A stretch of DNA of 64,000 nt, from contig NC_083873.1 in assembly GCF_032452875.1 (NCBI RefSeq), positions 78,861,987 through 78,925,986 on the forward strand, read 5' to 3'. Position numbers and translations under genes: made by a program. Every line of letters starts with the position of its first letter. The first letter of the stretch is position 1. The stretch comes from Bos javanicus (Eukaryota > Chordata > Mammalia > Artiodactyla > Bovidae). This document shows positions 23,515 to 35,424 of the stretch, piece by piece. The notes beneath the pieces are model-generated. The model was not told the DNA's origin. It saw nothing but the letters and a program-made list of their open reading frames with translations, and made no database searches.

Positions 23515-23881
23515 ACCAGGAGTAGGGCAACATAAATCCAACTCAAAATGTTAGCTATAAATGAAGTGTTGTTAAGAGAATCATAAAGTTACACATATAG
23601 ATAGCAGATGAAGATATATTATATAATATATAAATACAATTGCAACAGAAAGCAAGGGTTTATAATGAAACAAATGTTTATATTTTGCATCTGACATTTT
23701 TTAGAAAGCAAAATTTAATTCTACAGGAATTAATGTCTATAACTAAAAGTGCAGTTCTTTATATGTTCTTTTAAGAGCTATGTGTATTAAATGTGTCATT
23801 CAACATGTGTTGTATTTAAAATTGTAAAATGTTTTATGCAGATAAGTTTTTAATTTACAAAACTATTATTATTCAATAGCT
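23515..23881. other. unique AT-rich sequence
   Basis: Nothing recognised. Confidence 0.45.
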
Positions 23882-23892
23882 ATAATCTATTT

Positions 23893-24158
23893 TGGAGAAG
23901 GCAATGGCACCCCACTCCAGTACTCTTGCTTGGAGAATCACATGGACAGAGGAGCTTGGTAGGCTGCAGTCCATGGGGTTGTTAAGAGTCGGACACAACT
24001 GAGCGACTTCCCTCTCACTTTTCACTTTCAAGCATTGGAGAAGGAAATGGCAACCCACTCCAGAGTTCTTGCCTGGAGAATCCCAGGGACGGGGAGCCTG
24101 GTGGGCTGCCGTCTATAGGGTTGCACAGAGTCAGACATGACTGAAGCGACTTAGCAGC
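23893..24158 (+). mobile_element. BOV-A2 SINE
   Basis: Two Bov-A units joined by CTCTCACTTTTCACTTTC, ending GACTTAGCAGC. A perfect 11-bp duplication, ATAATCTATTT, flanks it at 23882-23892 and 24159-24169. The CAG tail is very short here. Confidence 0.95.
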
Positions 24159-24477
24159 ATAATCTATTTAATACTATTACACCCAAAACTCTGGTTAAGT
24201 TCTACATATATTATTGCTTGTAAAACCAGATTACTATTTCTGATAGTTTAATAATACTCTTTTTTTAAATTGAGGTATAGTTAGTTTACAATGTTGTATT
24301 AATTTTTGGTAAACAGCAAAATGATTGTTTGTACACACACACACATTCTTTTTCAGATACTTTTCTGTTTATAAGATATTGAATATAGTACCATGTACTC
24401 TACAGTAGGATCTTGTTTTTCATTTTAATATAAAGTAGTATGTATCTCTTAATTTCAAATTCCTAGTTTATCCCTAT

Positions 24478-24759
24478 CAGAGAAGGCGATGGCACCCCAC
24501 TCCAGTACTCTTGCCTGGAAAATCCCATGGATGGAGGAGCCTGGTAGGCTGCAGTCCATGGCATCACTCGAAGAGTTGGACACAACTGAGCGACTTCACT
24601 TTCACTTTTCACTTTCATGCATTGGAGAAGGAAATGGCAACCCACTCCAGTGTTCTTGCCTGGAGAATCCCAGGGGACAGGGGAGCCTGGTGGGCTGCCA
24701 TCTATGGGGTTGCACAGAGTCTGACATGACTGAAGTGACTTAGCAGCAGCAGCAGCAGC
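24478..24759 (+). mobile_element. BOV-A2 SINE nested in the antisense L1
   Basis: A complete two-unit BOV-A2 with a CAG tail (24743-24760). A perfect 13-bp duplication, AGTTTATCCCTAT, lies at 24465-24477 and 24760-24772, and the L1 text continues across it. The SINE is therefore younger than the L1. Confidence 0.96.
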
Positions 24760-24997
24760 AGTTTATCCCTATACCCCGTTTCCCATGCAGTAACCATAAA
24801 TTTGTTTTTTTATGTCTGTGAACTGTTTCTGTGTGATAAATAAGTTCATTTGTATCATTTTTTAGATTCCACATATAAATGACCTCTTATGATATTTATG
24901 TTTTTAAAATGACTTTCTTGACTTAGTATGATAATCTTCAGGTCCATCCATGTTGCAGTAAATGACATTATTTCATTCTTTTTATGAATGAAATGGC

Positions 24998-25022
24998 TAT
25001 ATATATATATATATATATATAT
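24998..25022. repeat. (TA)n microsatellite in L1 3' UTR
   Basis: About 12 TA units. It sits at the same place in the L1 as the TG/TA repeat of the 51-kb copy. Confidence 0.9.
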
Positions 25023-27345
25023 CATATCTTCTTTATCCATTCATGTGTCAGTTGACACTGAGATTGCTTCCATGTCTTGACAATTGTAAATAGTGCTGCT
25101 ATGAATATTAGGGTATATGTATCTTTTTTAATTAAAGTTTTCATCTTTTCTGGGTGAATGGCCAAGATTGGGATTTCTGGATTATATTGTAACTCTATAT
25201 TTATTTTATTTTATTTTTTAAGGAACCTCCAAGCTGTTCTCCATAGTGGCTGTACCAATAATATTCACACCAAGAGTGTAGGATATTTCCTTTTGCTCAA
25301 CACTCTCTTCGGCATTTATTTGTAGACTTTTTGACTATGTGCCCAATGTGAGGTGAGACTTCACTGTAGTTTTGATTTGCATTTCTCTAATAATTAGCAG
25401 TGTTGAGCATCTTTTTTTGTGTGCCTGTTGGTCATCTGTATGTCATCTTTGGAGAAATGTCTATTAAGGTCTTCTGCCTTTTTTTTTTTTTTTGATTCGT
25501 TTGTTTGGTTTTTTGATACTGAGTTTTATTCACTGCTTGTATATTTTTGAAAGTAATCCCTTATCCATTGCATTGTTGGCAAATATTTCCTCCCAGTTTG
25601 TATGATATCTTTATGTTTCATTTGTGGTTTCCTTTGCTGTGCAAAGCTTTTAGGTTGAATTATGTCCCATTCATTCATTTTTGTTATTTTATTTCCATTA
25701 CTCTAGGGGATTAATAAAAAAAAAATATTGCTGCTACAGTTTATGTCAAAGAGCATGCTGTCTATGTTTTCCTCTAGGAGTTTTACAGTATCCAAGGTCT
25801 ATAACCCATTTTGAGTTTATTTTTGTGTATGGTGTTAGAGAATGTGCTAATTTCATTTTTTATATGTGACTGTCAAGTATTTCCAGCATTAGTTACTTAA
25901 GATACTGTCTTTTGTTCATTGTATGTTTTTGTTTCCTTTGTCAAAGATAAATTGACCATAGGTACGTGGGTTTATTTCTGGGCTATCTTTTCTGTTCATT
26001 GAGCACTATGTTTTTGTGCCAATGCTATGCTGTTTTGATTACTGTAACTTTGTAGTATTGTCTGAAGTCTGGGGGAGTTGCACTTACAGCTTTGTTTTTT
26101 TCCCCCAGGATTGCTTTGGCAATGCTGGACCTTATTAGTTCCATATAAATTTTAGGACTTTTTCTTGTTGTTCTAGTTCTGTGAAAAATGTCATGGGCAA
26201 TTTCATAGAGATCACATTAAATCTTTAGATTGCTTTCAATAGTATGGCCATTGTAACAATATTCATTCTTCCAGTCCCAGAAAATGTGATATCTTAACAT
26301 TTCTTTGAATCATCTTCAGTTTCCTTTAATCGGTGTTCTATAGTTCTCCGTGTATAAGTCTTCCCCTTCTTGCTCAGGTGTATTCTTAAATTTTCTTTGT
26401 TTGCTTTTTGATGTGACGTTTAAAAGTTTTTTTTTTTTGTTTTTTTTTTTTTACTTTCTATTTTTGATGGTTTATTGTTAGTATAAAGAGATACAACAGA
26501 TTTCTGTATGTTAAACCTAGTACACTGCTACCTTGCTGAATTTGTTTTTCAGCTCTAATAGATTTTGTGTGAAGTTTTTAGTTTTCTATATATGTATAGT
26601 ACCATGATATCTGCCTACAGTAACAATTTCACCACTTCCCTTCCAATTTGGATACCTTTTATTTCTTATCTGACTGCTATGCCTGAGACTTCCAATCCTA
26701 TGTTTAATTAAAGTGGTGAGAGTGGGCATCCTTGTGTTTTTCTAGATTTTAGCAGGAAGGCTTTCATATTTTCACTCTTGAGTGTTATGTTATCTATGGT
26801 TTGTCATAAATAACTTTTTTATGTTAAGATATATTCTTTCTATATCCACTTTGGTGAGAGTTGTTACCATGAATGGATGCTGAATTATATCAAATGCTTT
26901 TTCTTTATCTATTGAGATGATTATGTGATATTTGTCTTTTCTTTTGTTGACATGGTGTATCACGTTGATTGATTTGTATATGTTGAAGCATCCTTGTGAC
27001 CCTGAAATGAACCCAGGTATGGTATATGATATATGATTCTTGGTATATGGTATGGTATATGATTCTTTTTATGTACTGTTGGATTCAATTTTCTAAATTT
27101 TGCTAAGAATTTTTTCATCTATATTCATCAAAGATATTGGCTTGTAATTTTTTTTTTTCTGGTAGTGTCTTTGTCTGTTTTTGATATCAGAGTGGTAGTA
27201 GATTCATGGAATGACTTTGGGAGTGACCCCTGCTCTTCAATGATTTGAAAGTGTTTGAGAGGGATAAGTATCAGTTCTTTGTATGTTTGATATTTTCCAA
27301 GTGAACTCCTTTGATCCTGGCCTTTGTTTGAAGGGAGTTTTTTTG

Positions 27346-27535
27346 TTTGTTTGTTTTGTTTTTAACAGGTTCTCTTTCACTTTTTGTTTTAAAATGAAGA
27401 ATAAACAAATAATGAAAATAATTGTAAAATAAGATAATAAATGATAAATGGTTAAAACAAGAAAAAGAAAGAAAAAAATTAAAAAAATAAGGTGAAGGGG
27501 ACAGAAATCCAATTTTGAAAAAAAAAAAAAGTTGT
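27346..27535. repeat. low-complexity T-rich then A-rich tract
   Basis: A TTTG/TTTTG-rich patch (27338-27365) is followed by an A-rich, GC-poor stretch with several AAAGAAA and AATAATA runs up to a poly-A at 27519-27531. Confidence 0.7.
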
Positions 27536-27767
27536 ATTATCACAAAATAGTTTTGCCATAATGTAATTTTGACTTGAGTTAAGACATTTATTCAAAGACT
27601 ATTTTGATGGAAAAAGAACTAAAGGGAAGTTTTGTATTTAAGTGCCACTGCATAAAATATTCATTTAACAATTATATATAAGAGAGGTGCTAATAACATT
27701 TTTATTTCATAGAAGAAGAAATAGAGCATGAGAGATCTTTTTCATCAGCCCAATATTAAAATACAGT

Positions 27768-28762
27768 CTGTTCATTCACTCAGTCATGCCTGACTCCTTG
27801 CAACCCCACGGACTACATCACACTAGGCTCCCTGTCCATCACCAACTTCTGGAGCTTGTTCAAACACATGTCTGTTGAGTCAGTGATGCCATCCAACTAT
27901 CTCATTCTCTGTCATCCCCTTCTCCTCCTGACTTCAATCTTCTCCAGCATCAGGGTCTTTTTTAATGAGTCAGCTCTTCACATCAGGTGGCCAAGGTATT
28001 GGATATTCAGCTTCAGCATCAGTACTTCCAATGAATATTCAGGATTGATATCCTTTAGGATTGACTGGTTCGATATCCTTGCAGTCCAGGGGACTCTCAA
28101 GAGTCTTCTGCAACACCACAATTCAAAAGCATCAATTTTTTGGCACTCAGCTTTCTTTATAGTCCAAATCTCACATACATACATGACTACTGGAAAAACC
28201 ATAGCTTTGACTAGATGGACCTTTGTTGGCATCTGCTTTTTAATATGCTATTTAGGTTGATCATAGTTTTTCTTCCAAGGAGCAAGCATCTTTTCATTTC
28301 ATGGCTTCAGTCCCTACCTGCAATGATTTTGGAGCCCAAGAAAATAAAGTATCTCACTGTTTGCATTGTTTCCCCATCTATTTGCCATGAAGTGATGGGA
28401 CCAGCTGTGATGATCTTAGTTTTTTGAAGGTTGAGTTTTAAGCCAGCTTTTTCACTCTCCTCTTTCACATTCATCAAGAGACTCATTAGTTTCTCTTTGT
28501 TTTCTTCCATAGGATGTTGTCATCTGTGTATCTGTGGTTATAGATATTTTTCCTTGCAGTCTTGATTCCAGTTTGTGCTTCAGCCAGCCCAGAATTTCAC
28601 ATGATGTACCCTGCATATAAGTTAAATAAGCAGGTTGACAATATAAAGCCTTGATGTACTCCTTTCCCAATTTGAAGCCAGTCCATTGTTCCATGTCCAG
28701 TTTTAATGGTTGCTTCTTGATCTGCATACAGATTTCTCAGGAGGCAGGTAAGTGGTCTGGTA
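27768..28762 (-). mobile_element. BovB LINE, antisense, 5'-truncated
   Basis: The reverse 3' end is at about 27771 (GTTCATTCACTCAGTCATG). The element ends between RT motifs A and B at about 28762 (reverse of TCLLRNLYADQEATIKTGHG). Motif C reads YTDD. The frame is split into pieces at 27978-28232, 28307-28510 and 28452-28727. Divergence is moderate to high. Confidence 0.92.
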
Positions 28763-29475
28763 AAAGTCAGAGTCCCACAATGTTTCTGACTACAAAATTG
28801 AACACTCACCTCTATGTTACATAATTGCTTATAGAAAACTCTTTAGAAGCCTAAGTAACTTTATATTATGGATGTTCTATAACTATTATATATAGCATAA
28901 AATGCCAGTTATAACTAAGACCAAACAAAGCATTTTTACTATCAAGAATGATACTAATACTGTTGCTTTCACCTCTCTGAAATATTGCTATAATTTTTAG
29001 GTAAAATCTACATGTGCAATTTCTGTTTCCTCCCAAATCAATTAAAGCCATCACTATTATTTTTATATCGTTTGTCTAAGATTAAGATGTTGGGAAAGGA
29101 TTTTACTTTGCATAAGACAAGATCAAGAATACGAGTAGTAAATAAGGTTTAAAGGACATAGAATTAATTCTTTCTCAATGTACAGTATATGATTTTATCA
29201 CTTTAAAATATCACAGATAGATTTATAAAATTGTAACCACTGTAATAATAATTTTCAGTATACCTTCTTTAAATATATTGAATATTTTTATGTCCTACCT
29301 AACTGAATGGAACTCTTAGAAACTTGCTGTAAATTAATATTCATGCATGGTCTGCTACAATAGTATAAAAACTGATATAATTTTTTTTTTCAGTCAGTGC
29401 TCATGGATTAAGTAAATTTATCTAAATTTGGTTATAATATTACTTTTTTCGTCTATTTTAAACTGCCAAGCATAA
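28763..29475. other. unique AT-rich sequence
   Basis: No gene or clear repeat is seen. Confidence 0.45.
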
Positions 29476-29477
29476 TG

Positions 29478-29700
29478 CAGTGTGCATGCTTAGCCACTCA
29501 GTCATGTCCGATTCTTTTGCAAACCCATGAACTCTATCTAGCCCACCAGGCTCCTCTATCCATGAGATTTTCCCGGCAAGAATACTGGATTGGGTTGCCA
29601 TTTCCTCCTCCTGGAGAATCCTCTTGAGCCAAGGATGGAGCCCGCGTCTCTTGCATCTCCTGCATTGAAGGTAGATTCTTTATCCACACAGTCATTGGGG
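29478..29700 (-). mobile_element. Bov-tA SINE, antisense
   Basis: The reverse of the Bov-A body (CACTCAGTCATGTCCGATTC ... AGCCCACCAGGCTCCTC ... AAGAATACTGGATTGGGTTG) leads to the reversed tRNA-derived head (TGCATTGAAGGTAGATTCTT). The head is incomplete. Confidence 0.88.
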
Positions 29701-30194
29701 TGTAGTAATCAAATGAAATGTGAAAGTAGACTGTGTGAAAGTCGATTGAAACTAGATTGTGAAAGTAATTTCTTTTCAATAGGTAGGGAAATTTTTCTGA
29801 TGCCATTAGGAATTTTTATTCTAATGGTATTTCTTAGTAATGTATTGCCTAGCTGTCAAGCCCACATGGTCTGAGCAGGAAAGTCTTTCTTGTTTTAAAA
29901 CACTGAAAAACCAGAGAAAACAAAGTACATGACCAAAGAACTCCTTTAACTTCTACCAAATGTGACTATGGAAAATAAATTATTTAAAGAGAGAAACAAG
30001 GAAATTCTCTATAAAGAAAGCCCATTTTTCTTAATTAAAAAAAGTTACATATATAATACTAAAGAAAAAAGTGAATTCTCTTTTTTATTATTCTGAACAA
30101 TGTATGTGTAGGAAGATTGAATACATAACACTCCCCAGTGTGAGTCATAATAATTCAGGCAATTAATGAATCAATGAAAAATTCAATGAATGGA

Positions 30195-30415
30195 ACACCG
30201 TACTAAGTCCCTTTATATGTGTTGTTGGTTATAATATTCACACTAACCCATTGAACCAGCCATTGTTATCAGTTGATATATTTGGGGCTTAGGAAGCTTA
30301 AGTGACATGCCCAGATAATTTAGCTAAAACATAATAATAAAGGTATAAATGGTATAAATCTGAGTCCTTTAACTCCTAGTACTGTGACTTCTCTAACACA
30401 CCATACTATTCCTCA
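30195..30415 (-). repeat. MIR SINE (ancient, antisense)
   Basis: GTACTAAGTCCCTTTATATG, a region resembling GGGGCTTAGGAAGCTTAAG, then TGACATGCCCAGATAATTTAG and ATCTGAGTCCTTTAACTCC follow the order of an antisense MIR. The assignment is by eye. Confidence 0.65.
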
Positions 30416-30522
30416 GATTCACAATATGTAACACTTAGTTTATGGCTGCTCTTGCTTCTGCAATGGATTGATTAATATAACCAGAAAGCAAAAGGATCTT
30501 CAATACAGTTAGTAATGATGAA

Positions 30523-30711
30523 GTGAAGTGAAAGTCACTCAGTCATGTCTGATTCTTTGCAACCCCATGGACTATACAGTCCATGGAATTCTCCAGGCCA
30601 GAATTCTGGAAGCTGTTCCCTTCTCCAGGGGATCTTCTCAACCCAGGGGTCAAACCAAGGTCTCCCAAGTTGCAGCTGGATTCTTAACCAGCTGAGCCAC
30701 AAGGGGAGCCC
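30523..30711 (-). mobile_element. Bov-tA SINE, antisense
   Basis: The reversed Bov-A body and tRNA-derived head (CAGCTGGATTCTTAACCAGC TGAGCCAC) are present. A 12-bp duplication with one mismatch, AGTAATGAT(G/A)AA, flanks it at 30511-30522 and 30712-30723. Confidence 0.92.
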
Positions 30712-30922
30712 AGTAATGATAAAAGACAAGCTGAAATTAAGGGAATGCATTACCTAAAACTTTTATTTAGAGAATAGGTGGATAAAGGAAAAAATAAATT
30801 TTAGACTGCATTTAGGGGTGAAATGAATACATGAGAGAAATTGAATCTCATGTAGGTACTGTAAACCAGTGTATACAAAGAAGGTATATAGAAAAGAGGA
30901 ATACAAAGTAAATTGCTATGGA

Positions 30923-30939
30923 GATATATATATATATAT
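30923..30939. repeat. short (TA)n microsatellite
   Basis: About eight TA units. Confidence 0.8.
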
Positions 30940-31480
30940 GTATATTTAAGTTTCTCCATTTAATTTCCTTTCTCTTATCATTTGGGTTTATTTGACAGTG
31001 ACTCTGAAAATTATACTTCACCTATCATTGGAAACACATAGGAGTATTCATCTAGAATTAATCTTGCTTGTACTCTGAACAGAATAGTCTCAAATTGTTG
31101 TTTTGAACAGAAATTATTCATCTAATTTACTATGATGCATCAAAAGTAGAGGATGAAATATTTATATTGCTTAAATAGGATACTGTTTTAACAGCATATA
31201 GATATTTTACTTATTTCTATTGTTTTGTGAGATAACATCAACACATATTTTTGGTTGTTTTAAATTTTTTTTTTCATGAAAAGTGGTATGTTTATATGTG
31301 TCAGGAATTAGGAGGTAGACATCGTTGAGTAGGTCACTTTCCTGCCTCCTACCAGTCTTCTTATAGGGCCTTGAGCTTTTGCTGGGATCAGGAGGAATTT
31401 AAAAATTAAGAGCCAGTTCTGAATTTGGTATTATTGATTAAGAATTGAGGGAAAATCAAAGATCATGAATCCTATAAATT

Positions 31481-31514
31481 TCATCCAGGTGGTAGCATGA
31501 TGCAATCAGAATTA
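31481..31514 (+). repeat. left copy of 34-bp direct repeat flanking a SINE
   Basis: The 34 bases starting TCATCCAGGTGGTAGC recur at 31727-31760 with one mismatch (33/34). Confidence 0.95.
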
Positions 31515-31726
31515 AGTGAAAGTGAAGTCACTCAGTCGTGTCCGACTCTTTGTGACCCCGTGGACTGTAGCCCACCAGGCTCCTCCATCCATGGGATTCT
31601 CTAGGCAAGAATACTGGAGTGGGTTGTCATTTCCTTCTCCAGGGGATCTTCCTGATCCAGGGATCGAAACCAGGTCTCCTGCATTGCAGGCAGATGCTTT
31701 AACCTCTGAGCCACCAGGGAAGCTCA
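31515..31726 (-). mobile_element. Bov-tA SINE, antisense
   Basis: The complete reversed element runs from AGTGAAAGTGAAGTCACTC through CCACCAGGCTCCTCCATCC to the head TGAGCCACCAGGGAAGC. Low divergence from the family pattern suggests a relatively recent copy. It is flanked by a 34-bp direct repeat, longer than usual. Confidence 0.95.
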
Positions 31727-31760
31727 TCATCCAGGTGGTAGCATGATGCAATCAGGATTA
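31727..31760 (+). repeat. right copy of 34-bp direct repeat flanking a SINE
   Basis: Partner of 31481-31514. Its end overlaps a further short local duplication (ATCAGGATTAGAGTTACTA near 31750-31768 and ATCAGGAATAGAGTTACAA near 31795-31813). Confidence 0.9.
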
Positions 31761-32079
31761 GAGTTACTATATAGAGAGTTACTATTCTTAAAAATCAGGA
31801 ATAGAGTTACAATAATATTGGTTAACTATTATATTATCTGTGAAATCATAGTTTAATGTATTGGTTTGTATTAATTTTAATAAATATATAATTATTTCAT
31901 TATAAAATATCAGTGTTTACTGTCCCAGATCATTTTTAGATTGCCATTTATATAAAAAAGAAATCATGTGAATGAGACATGTTTAGGAAAAAAATGAGTA
32001 GCATAAAGGCAGTTTTAGAAGGATATAAAGTTTGAGGTAAGACTGTGGGTTGTCTTAAATACTAGATTATAGAGAGAAG

Positions 32080-32276
32080 GGACTTCCCTGGTGGCTCAGA
32101 CAGTAAAGAATCTGCTTGCAGTGCAGGATATCCAAGTTCAGTCTTTGGGTTGGGAAGATCCCCTGGAGAAGGGAATAACTATCCACTCCAGTATTCTTGC
32201 CTGGACAATTCCATGGACAGAGGAGCTTGGTGGGCTACAGTCCATGGGATTACAAATAGTCAGACATGACTGAATG
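32080..32276 (+). mobile_element. Bov-tA SINE fused directly to an L1 3' end
   Basis: The head GGGACTTCCCTGGTGGCTCAG, a B-box-like region and the Bov-A body ending AGTCAGACATGACTGAATGA are complete. The next base begins L1 text with no spacer. Confidence 0.93.
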
Positions 32277-32815
32277 ATGTCCATCAGCGGATGAATGGAT
32301 AAGAAAGCTGTGGTACATAAACACAATGGAGTATTACTCAGCCATTAAAAAGAATACATTTGAATCAGTTCTAATGAGGTGGATGAAACTGGAGTCTATT
32401 ATACAGAGTGAAGTAAGCCAGAAAGAAAAACACCAATATAGTATACTAACGGATATATATGGAATTTAGAAAGATGGTAACAATAACCCTGTATACGAGA
32501 CAGCAAAAGAGACACTGATGTACAGAACAGTCTTTTGGACTCTGTGGGAGAGGGAGAGGGTGGGATGATTTGGGAGAATGGCATTGAAACATGTATAATA
32601 TAATATATGAAACGAGTCACCAGTTCAGGTACAATGCACGATACTGGATGCTTGGGGCTGGTGCACTGGGATGACCCAGAGGGATGGTATGGGGAGGGAG
32701 GAGGGAGGAGGGTTCAGGATGGGGAACACGTGTATACCTGTGATGGATTCATGTTGATATATGGCAAAACCAATACAATGTTGTAAAGTTAAAAAATAAA
32801 ATAAAATAAAAATAA
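32277..32815 (+). mobile_element. young L1 3' end, 5'-truncated, with A-rich tail
   Basis: It begins in the ORF2 C-terminus (TGTCCATCAGCGGATGAATGG), includes the 3' UTR with the GGGAGGGAGGAGGG block and ends in an AAAATAAAATAAAATAAAAAT tail. It is the same L1 type as 123-914, but starts about 250 nt further 3'. No flanking duplication was identified around it alone or around it plus the SINE. Confidence 0.94.
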
Positions 32816-32822
32816 ATAAAAT

Positions 32823-34462
32823 TTTCCCTTCACTTTTTTCGAGAGAAATTTTATCTTATAATCCATGAAAATTGAAAACTGATCACATCAAGATAGGTAG
32901 TAATTTTAATGAAAGTGATATTTAATTAAGTCTGATCCAGGGGTGTCATTTGTGATTAATTAGAATGGACTCTAATAAAATGTTTAGAATAGTACTATGA
33001 TTATGCAGATATGAAGAGATTAATGCCCCCCAAAACATAGTTACACTGGAAAGGAAGTGATGAATGTGAATGCTGTTGAAAGGGCAAAGCTTTTAGATTT
33101 TGATGAAAGACTGAAAAAAGAAAAAAAAATGCAAAGGTAAATCTTTAGTTTGTATAATAAGTGATTAGACTTGTGGATATAACTATGATTAAAGGATAGA
33201 ATGGTTTTAGTTTTGGTGGTTTTAGGTGCATTTGTGCAGCCAAATAAAACTAAGTAGAAATTATTTATATGTATGTTACATGTTCATTAGGGTATAAGAA
33301 ATGAAGATGAGACATATTCAGTTATTCATATTTTACATAATAAACATATGAGATATACTTTTTATATGCATACAAAAAATATGAGTAGTACCTTTTTCCA
33401 AATGATTGATAAAGAGGAGATATTGAAGGAACTGTAGAGAGGCATGAGGAAAATTGCAAGTCCTGAAAATAAGGGGAAAAGATGAGTTTATCAAGAAAAA
33501 GATAATATTAAAATTTTTTTTAAAAAGGAAAATGATAATAAGGCTATTAAAGGCTTTAGTGAGCAAAGGGAAATGTGATTACAGAAAATATCATTGCAAA
33601 GGTGACAATTATTTTATGCATCAAATAATTACATGGACGTTTTTGAAAATAACTTTATTTTTCTGTTTTTCTACTTTGTATACTCTACAAGTATACATTT
33701 TATATTTAACAAACTATTGACTATAGAAAACTAATGTAATGAACAAATTCTTGTTAGAAATGTGGAGAAAACTTTTTATGACTGAAAGAAAATTAGGTAA
33801 ATTGCATTCAATTTAAATTTGGGAGAAAAATAAAGCCATAAATAAGAAAACTTTTCATGTACTTTAATTAATTTTAAAATAAATTAAAGTGATTGAGCAG
33901 AAGTTTATATCTGATTGTAACAGTGTTTCCAGTTATTAAACATTTGACAATATTCAGTAATAAGATAGATGGAACAAGGTATTTTAATTTTTTATTAGTC
34001 TTTATGAAAGTTTTTAAACTAGTCTTACATTTAGTTTGGATATTTTAAATTTATATCCCAAACCTACCTTTCTGGGACTTTAAATTGTTTTAGGACTAGT
34101 AACTCAGAGTAAGCTCATTCTTAGAAAACTCTTAGAAGCATGAGATAGAATAGTTTGCATTTCTGAATAGCTCAAATTTGGAAGGGTTGAAACTTCTTTC
34201 CTTGAGTTCAGCCTACCTGGGCCTCAGCAAATGGTCATAAACTGGAGTCTGACCCATAAAAGTACGTGTATTATGCTTTCTTCGTAGATATAATTGCCTT
34301 ATTGGACTGTTATTTAAACTTCCTGATATTGGAAATAATATAAGGAAGCTTAATTTGTAAGAATTAAAGCCATACAGTTAAAATAGCACACATTCTAAAA
34401 CACGAACCACACAACATATTTTACATTGAAAAATAAGACTGATGACTAGTATATTTGACTTA
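32823..34462. other. unique AT-rich sequence, no gene found
   Basis: No gene or clear repeat is recognised. Short A- and T-runs occur at 33118-33130 and 33512-33525. Confidence 0.5.
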
Positions 34463-34464
34463 TC

Positions 34465-34981
34465 AGTTTAGTTCAGTCGCTCAGTCGTGTCCGACTCTTT
34501 GCGACCCCATGAAGCGCAGCAGTCCAGGCCTCCCTGTCCCTCACCAACCCCCGGAGTTCACTGAGACTCACGTCCATCGAGTCAGTGATGCCATCCAGCC
34601 ATCTCATCCTCTGTCGTCCCCTTCTCCTCCTGCCCCCAATCCCTCCCAGCATCAGAGTCTTTTCCAAAGAGTCAACCCTTCGCATGAGGTGGCCAAAGTA
34701 CTGGAGTTTCAGCTTTAGCATCATTCCTTCCAAATAAATCCCAGGGCTGATCTCCTTCAGAATGGACTGGCTGGATCTCCTTGCAGTCCAAGGGACTCTC
34801 AAGAGTCTTCTCCAACACCACAGTTCAAAAGCATCAATTCTTCGGCACTCAGCCTTCTTTACAGTCCAACTCTCACATCCATACGTAACCACAGGAAAAA
34901 CCATAGCCTTGACTAGACGGACCTTTGTTGGCAAAGTAATGTCTCTGCTTTTCAATATGCTATCTAGGTTGGTCATAACTT
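34465..34981 (-). mobile_element. BovB LINE 3' fragment, antisense, low divergence
   Basis: The 3' end in reverse (AGTTCAGTCGCTCAGTCGTGTCCGACTC) starts at 34465, and the truncation is at about 34981. CpG sites (GTCGCTCAGTCGTGTCC, CCATCGAGTCAG, CTGTCGTCCCC) are unusually well kept, which suggests a young copy. Confidence 0.94.
34473..34976 (-). pseudogene. BovB ORF2 C-terminus with native stop, uninterrupted
   Basis: The minus strand is open for 167 codons from the truncation to the native stop. Key words are GCESWTVKKAECRRIDAFE, LELWCWRRLLRVPWT-type text, the Arg-rich GGRRRRGRQRMRWLDG and the final SRTRLSD. It is the only copy here whose C-terminal region is fully open to the true end. It has no RT or endonuclease. 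Confidence 0.9.
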
Positions 34982-35213
34982 AATCCTTAGTAAAATTTTA
35001 TTCTTCATTTGAATGACACTAAACCCCACTCCATCTACTTACTCTGAAATATTACAATGAATATTCTACAATTAACAAAGTTACCAACGACCATACCCAC
35101 ATCTTTTTCTAGTCACTTTTGCCTTGTTCATAAAGTGCTTTTATCAGTTAAATTGACTGCAGTTTGTTATTACATTATAAAACAATATTTATGCAGTACT
35201 AACTTAAAACATT

Positions 35214-35424
35214 GGCTTTCCTGGTGGCTCAGGGGTAAGGGATCCACCGGCCAATGCAGAAGACACAGGTTGGATTCCTGGGTTGGGAAGATCCCCTAGA
35301 GAAGAAAATTACACCGCACTTCAGTATTCTTGCCTGCATTCCAATGGACAGAGAGGCCTGGCAGGCTGCAGTTCATGGGGGTTGCAAAAGAGTAGGACAC
35401 GACTTAGTGACTAAACAATAACAT
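35214..35424 (+). mobile_element. Bov-tA SINE
   Basis: GGCTTTCCTGGTGGCTCAGG, ATGCAGAAGACACAGGTTGGA and the Bov-A body ending AGTAGGACACGACTTAGTGAC are present. A weak duplication AAACATT lies at 35207-35213 and 35425-35431. Confidence 0.92.

Larger units (their letters stand above)
24253..27345 (-). mobile_element. L1, antisense, about 2.8 kb of ORF2 and 3' UTR
   Basis: Reading left to right the sequence is reversed L1: a T-run (tail), old-type 3' UTR (ATTGAGGTATAGTTAGTTTAC), the C-terminal 'CAATGGAATACT' region in reverse, the 'GGCTGTACCA' region at 25246, 'TTTGATTTGCATTTCTCTAAT', and the RT region beyond 26000 (for example TGGAATGACTTTGGGAGTGA). A BOV-A2 (24478-24759) and a TA microsatellite (24998-25022) lie inside. 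No long open frame remains on the minus strand. The type is older than the 123-914 copy. Confidence 0.9.

Noticed and set aside
24743..24760. CAG repeat as a trinucleotide expansion
   Set aside because: It is the standard BOV-A2 tail; the same occurs at 6758-6777.
27237..27543. Hydrophobic 90-codon frames as membrane peptides
   Set aside because: They come from a low-complexity A/T-rich tract (poly-A in reverse encodes Phe/Leu-rich text).
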